Assembly: GCA_027021685.1 (NCBI GenBank)
Contig: JALUTW010000355.1
Location: 1 to 7,932, forward strand
Origin: Chromatiales bacterium
GTDB lineage: Bacteria > Pseudomonadota > Gammaproteobacteria > CAMYNG01
Reading direction: 5' to 3'
DNA: 7,932 bases
How positions within the stretch are numbered: position 1 is the stretch's first letter; every line of letters starts with the position of its first letter. Shown piece by piece: positions 7,195-7,932 of the stretch. A program made the position numbers and the translations under genes. A model generated the notes under the pieces. The model was not told where the DNA came from, did no database searches, and worked only from the letters and a program-made list of their open reading frames with translations.

Positions 7195-7932
7195 ATGGTG
7201 GACCTGATCGATCGCTGGCTGCTGCCCGAGGGCATCGAGGAGGTGCTGCCGCCCGAGGCACGGCGCCTGGAGTCGCTGCGCCGGCGCCTGCTGGATCTCT
7301 ACGACCGCTGGGGCTACGAGCTGGTGATGCCGCCGCTCATCGAGTACCTGGAGTCCCTGCTCACCGGCACCGGCAACGACCTCGACCTCCAGACCTTCAA
7401 GCTCACCGACCAGCTCACCGGCCGGCTCATGGGCGTGCGCGCCGACATGACGCCGCAGGTGGCCCGCATCGATGCCCACCAGCTCCGGCGCGAGGTGCCC
7501 ACCCGGCTGTGCTACATGGGCACCGTGCTTCATACCCGGCCTGACGGCTTCGCCGGCTCCCGCAGCCCGCTCCAGGTGGGGCTGGAACTCTACGGTCATC
7601 CCGGCGTCGAGGCCGACCTGGAAGTGCTCACCCTCATGGTGGAGACCCTGCGCGAGACCGGCCTCACCGAGCCGTATCTGGATCTCGGGCACGTGGGCGT
7701 GTACCGGGCGCTGGCACGGGAGGCCGGGCTGGATGCGCGCCGGGAAGAGGCCCTCTACGATGTGCTCCAGCGCAAGGCCGTGCCCGAGCTGGAGGCATTG
7801 TTCGGGGAATGGAAGCTGGCCGGCCCGCTGGCGGACGCCCTGCGCGCACTGGTGGACCTCAACGGCGGTGCCGGGGTGATGGACGAGGCACGCCGGCAGC
7901 TCGCCGCCGGCGGCGACACCATGATGGCGGCG
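7195..7932 (+). CDS. hisZ: ATP phosphoribosyltransferase regulatory subunit HisZ, N-terminal 246 residues (runs off right edge)
   Basis: HisZ is a catalytically inactive paralogue of histidyl-tRNA synthetase. It joins short-form HisG to make the active, histidine-sensitive enzyme for the first step of histidine synthesis. The visible 246 residues start MVDLIDRWLLPEGIEEVLPPEA (1-22). They then show the class II motif-1 region (about 33-55, LDLYDRWGYELVMPPLIEYLESL), TFKLTDQLTGRLMGVRADMTPQVARIDAH (67-95), the motif-2-like CYMGTVLHTRP (106-116), the HisZ-typical SRSPLQVGLELYGHPG (122-137) and DLGHVGVYRAL (163-173). This order and wording follow Pseudomonas-type HisZ closely and are unlike true HisRS. 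Usual length is about 390 aa, so roughly 140 residues lie beyond the edge. The ATG at 7195 has GGAG (7185-7188) 6 nt upstream; a GTG directly before it (7192) is in frame and would add one residue. In related genomes purA follows hisZ, and short-form hisG is expected elsewhere. Confidence 0.96.
   Translation, partial: MVDLIDRWLLPEGIEEVLPPEARRLESLRRRLLDLYDRWGYELVMPPLIEYLESLLTGTGNDLDLQTFKLTDQLTGRLMGVRADMTPQVARIDAHQLRREVPTRLCYMGTVLHTRPDGFAGSRSPLQVGLELYGHPGVEADLEVLTLMVETLRETGLTEPYLDLGHVGVYRALAREAGLDARREEALYDVLQRKAVPELEALFGEWKLAGPLADALRALVDLNGGAGVMDEARRQLAAGGDTMMAA

Overview
This window is a stretch of chromosome from a high-GC gammaproteobacterium. The main evidence is the gene order mutL-miaA-hfq-hflX-hflK-hflC-DUF2065(yjeT)-hisZ, all on the + strand. 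It matches the well-known gammaproteobacterial superoperon, which in E. coli reads tsaE-amiB-mutL-miaA-hfq-hflX-hflK-hflC-yjeT-purA. The protein sequences also closely resemble those of E. coli and Pseudomonas. A hisZ gene (absent from E. coli) together with the strong G/C bias at third codon positions suggests a Chromatiales/Ectothiorhodospiraceae-like or Pseudomonas-like lineage rather than an enteric. I cannot name the genus.

Layout. Positions 1-292 (minus strand) hold the first 97 residues of a gene that runs off the left edge. Its N-terminus resembles VgrG/TssI, the spike protein of type VI secretion systems. A 223-bp divergent intergenic region (293-515) follows and contains a strong 11-bp bulged hairpin. 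Then come mutL (516-2132), miaA (2144-3118), a 129-bp leader with tandem hairpins and an A/T-rich ribosome-binding region, hfq (3248-3499), hflX (3518-4852), a short leader with a GC hairpin, hflK (4916-6088), hflC (6088-6966, overlapping hflK by one base), a 61-aa DUF2065 membrane protein (6975-7160), and hisZ (7195 to the right edge, 246 residues visible).

How the genes relate. MutL (mismatch repair), MiaA (tRNA A37 isopentenylation), Hfq (sRNA chaperone) and HflX (ribosome-splitting GTPase) are unrelated housekeeping and stress functions that share transcription. HflK and HflC form the membrane complex that surrounds FtsH. HisZ is the regulatory subunit of the short-form HisG enzyme of histidine synthesis. 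The gaps from mutL onward are 8-35 bp, or an overlap, except before hfq (129 bp) and hflK (63 bp), where internal promoters or processing sites are most likely.

I see no previously undescribed system. The points most worth a second look are the vgrG-like neighbour where a cell-wall amidase gene usually sits, a MutL lacking the DQHA(X)2E(X)4E endonuclease motif and with a very short linker, the hairpin between the divergent genes, the absence of any usable Shine-Dalgarno sequence for mutL, and the structured, ARN-rich leader of hfq.
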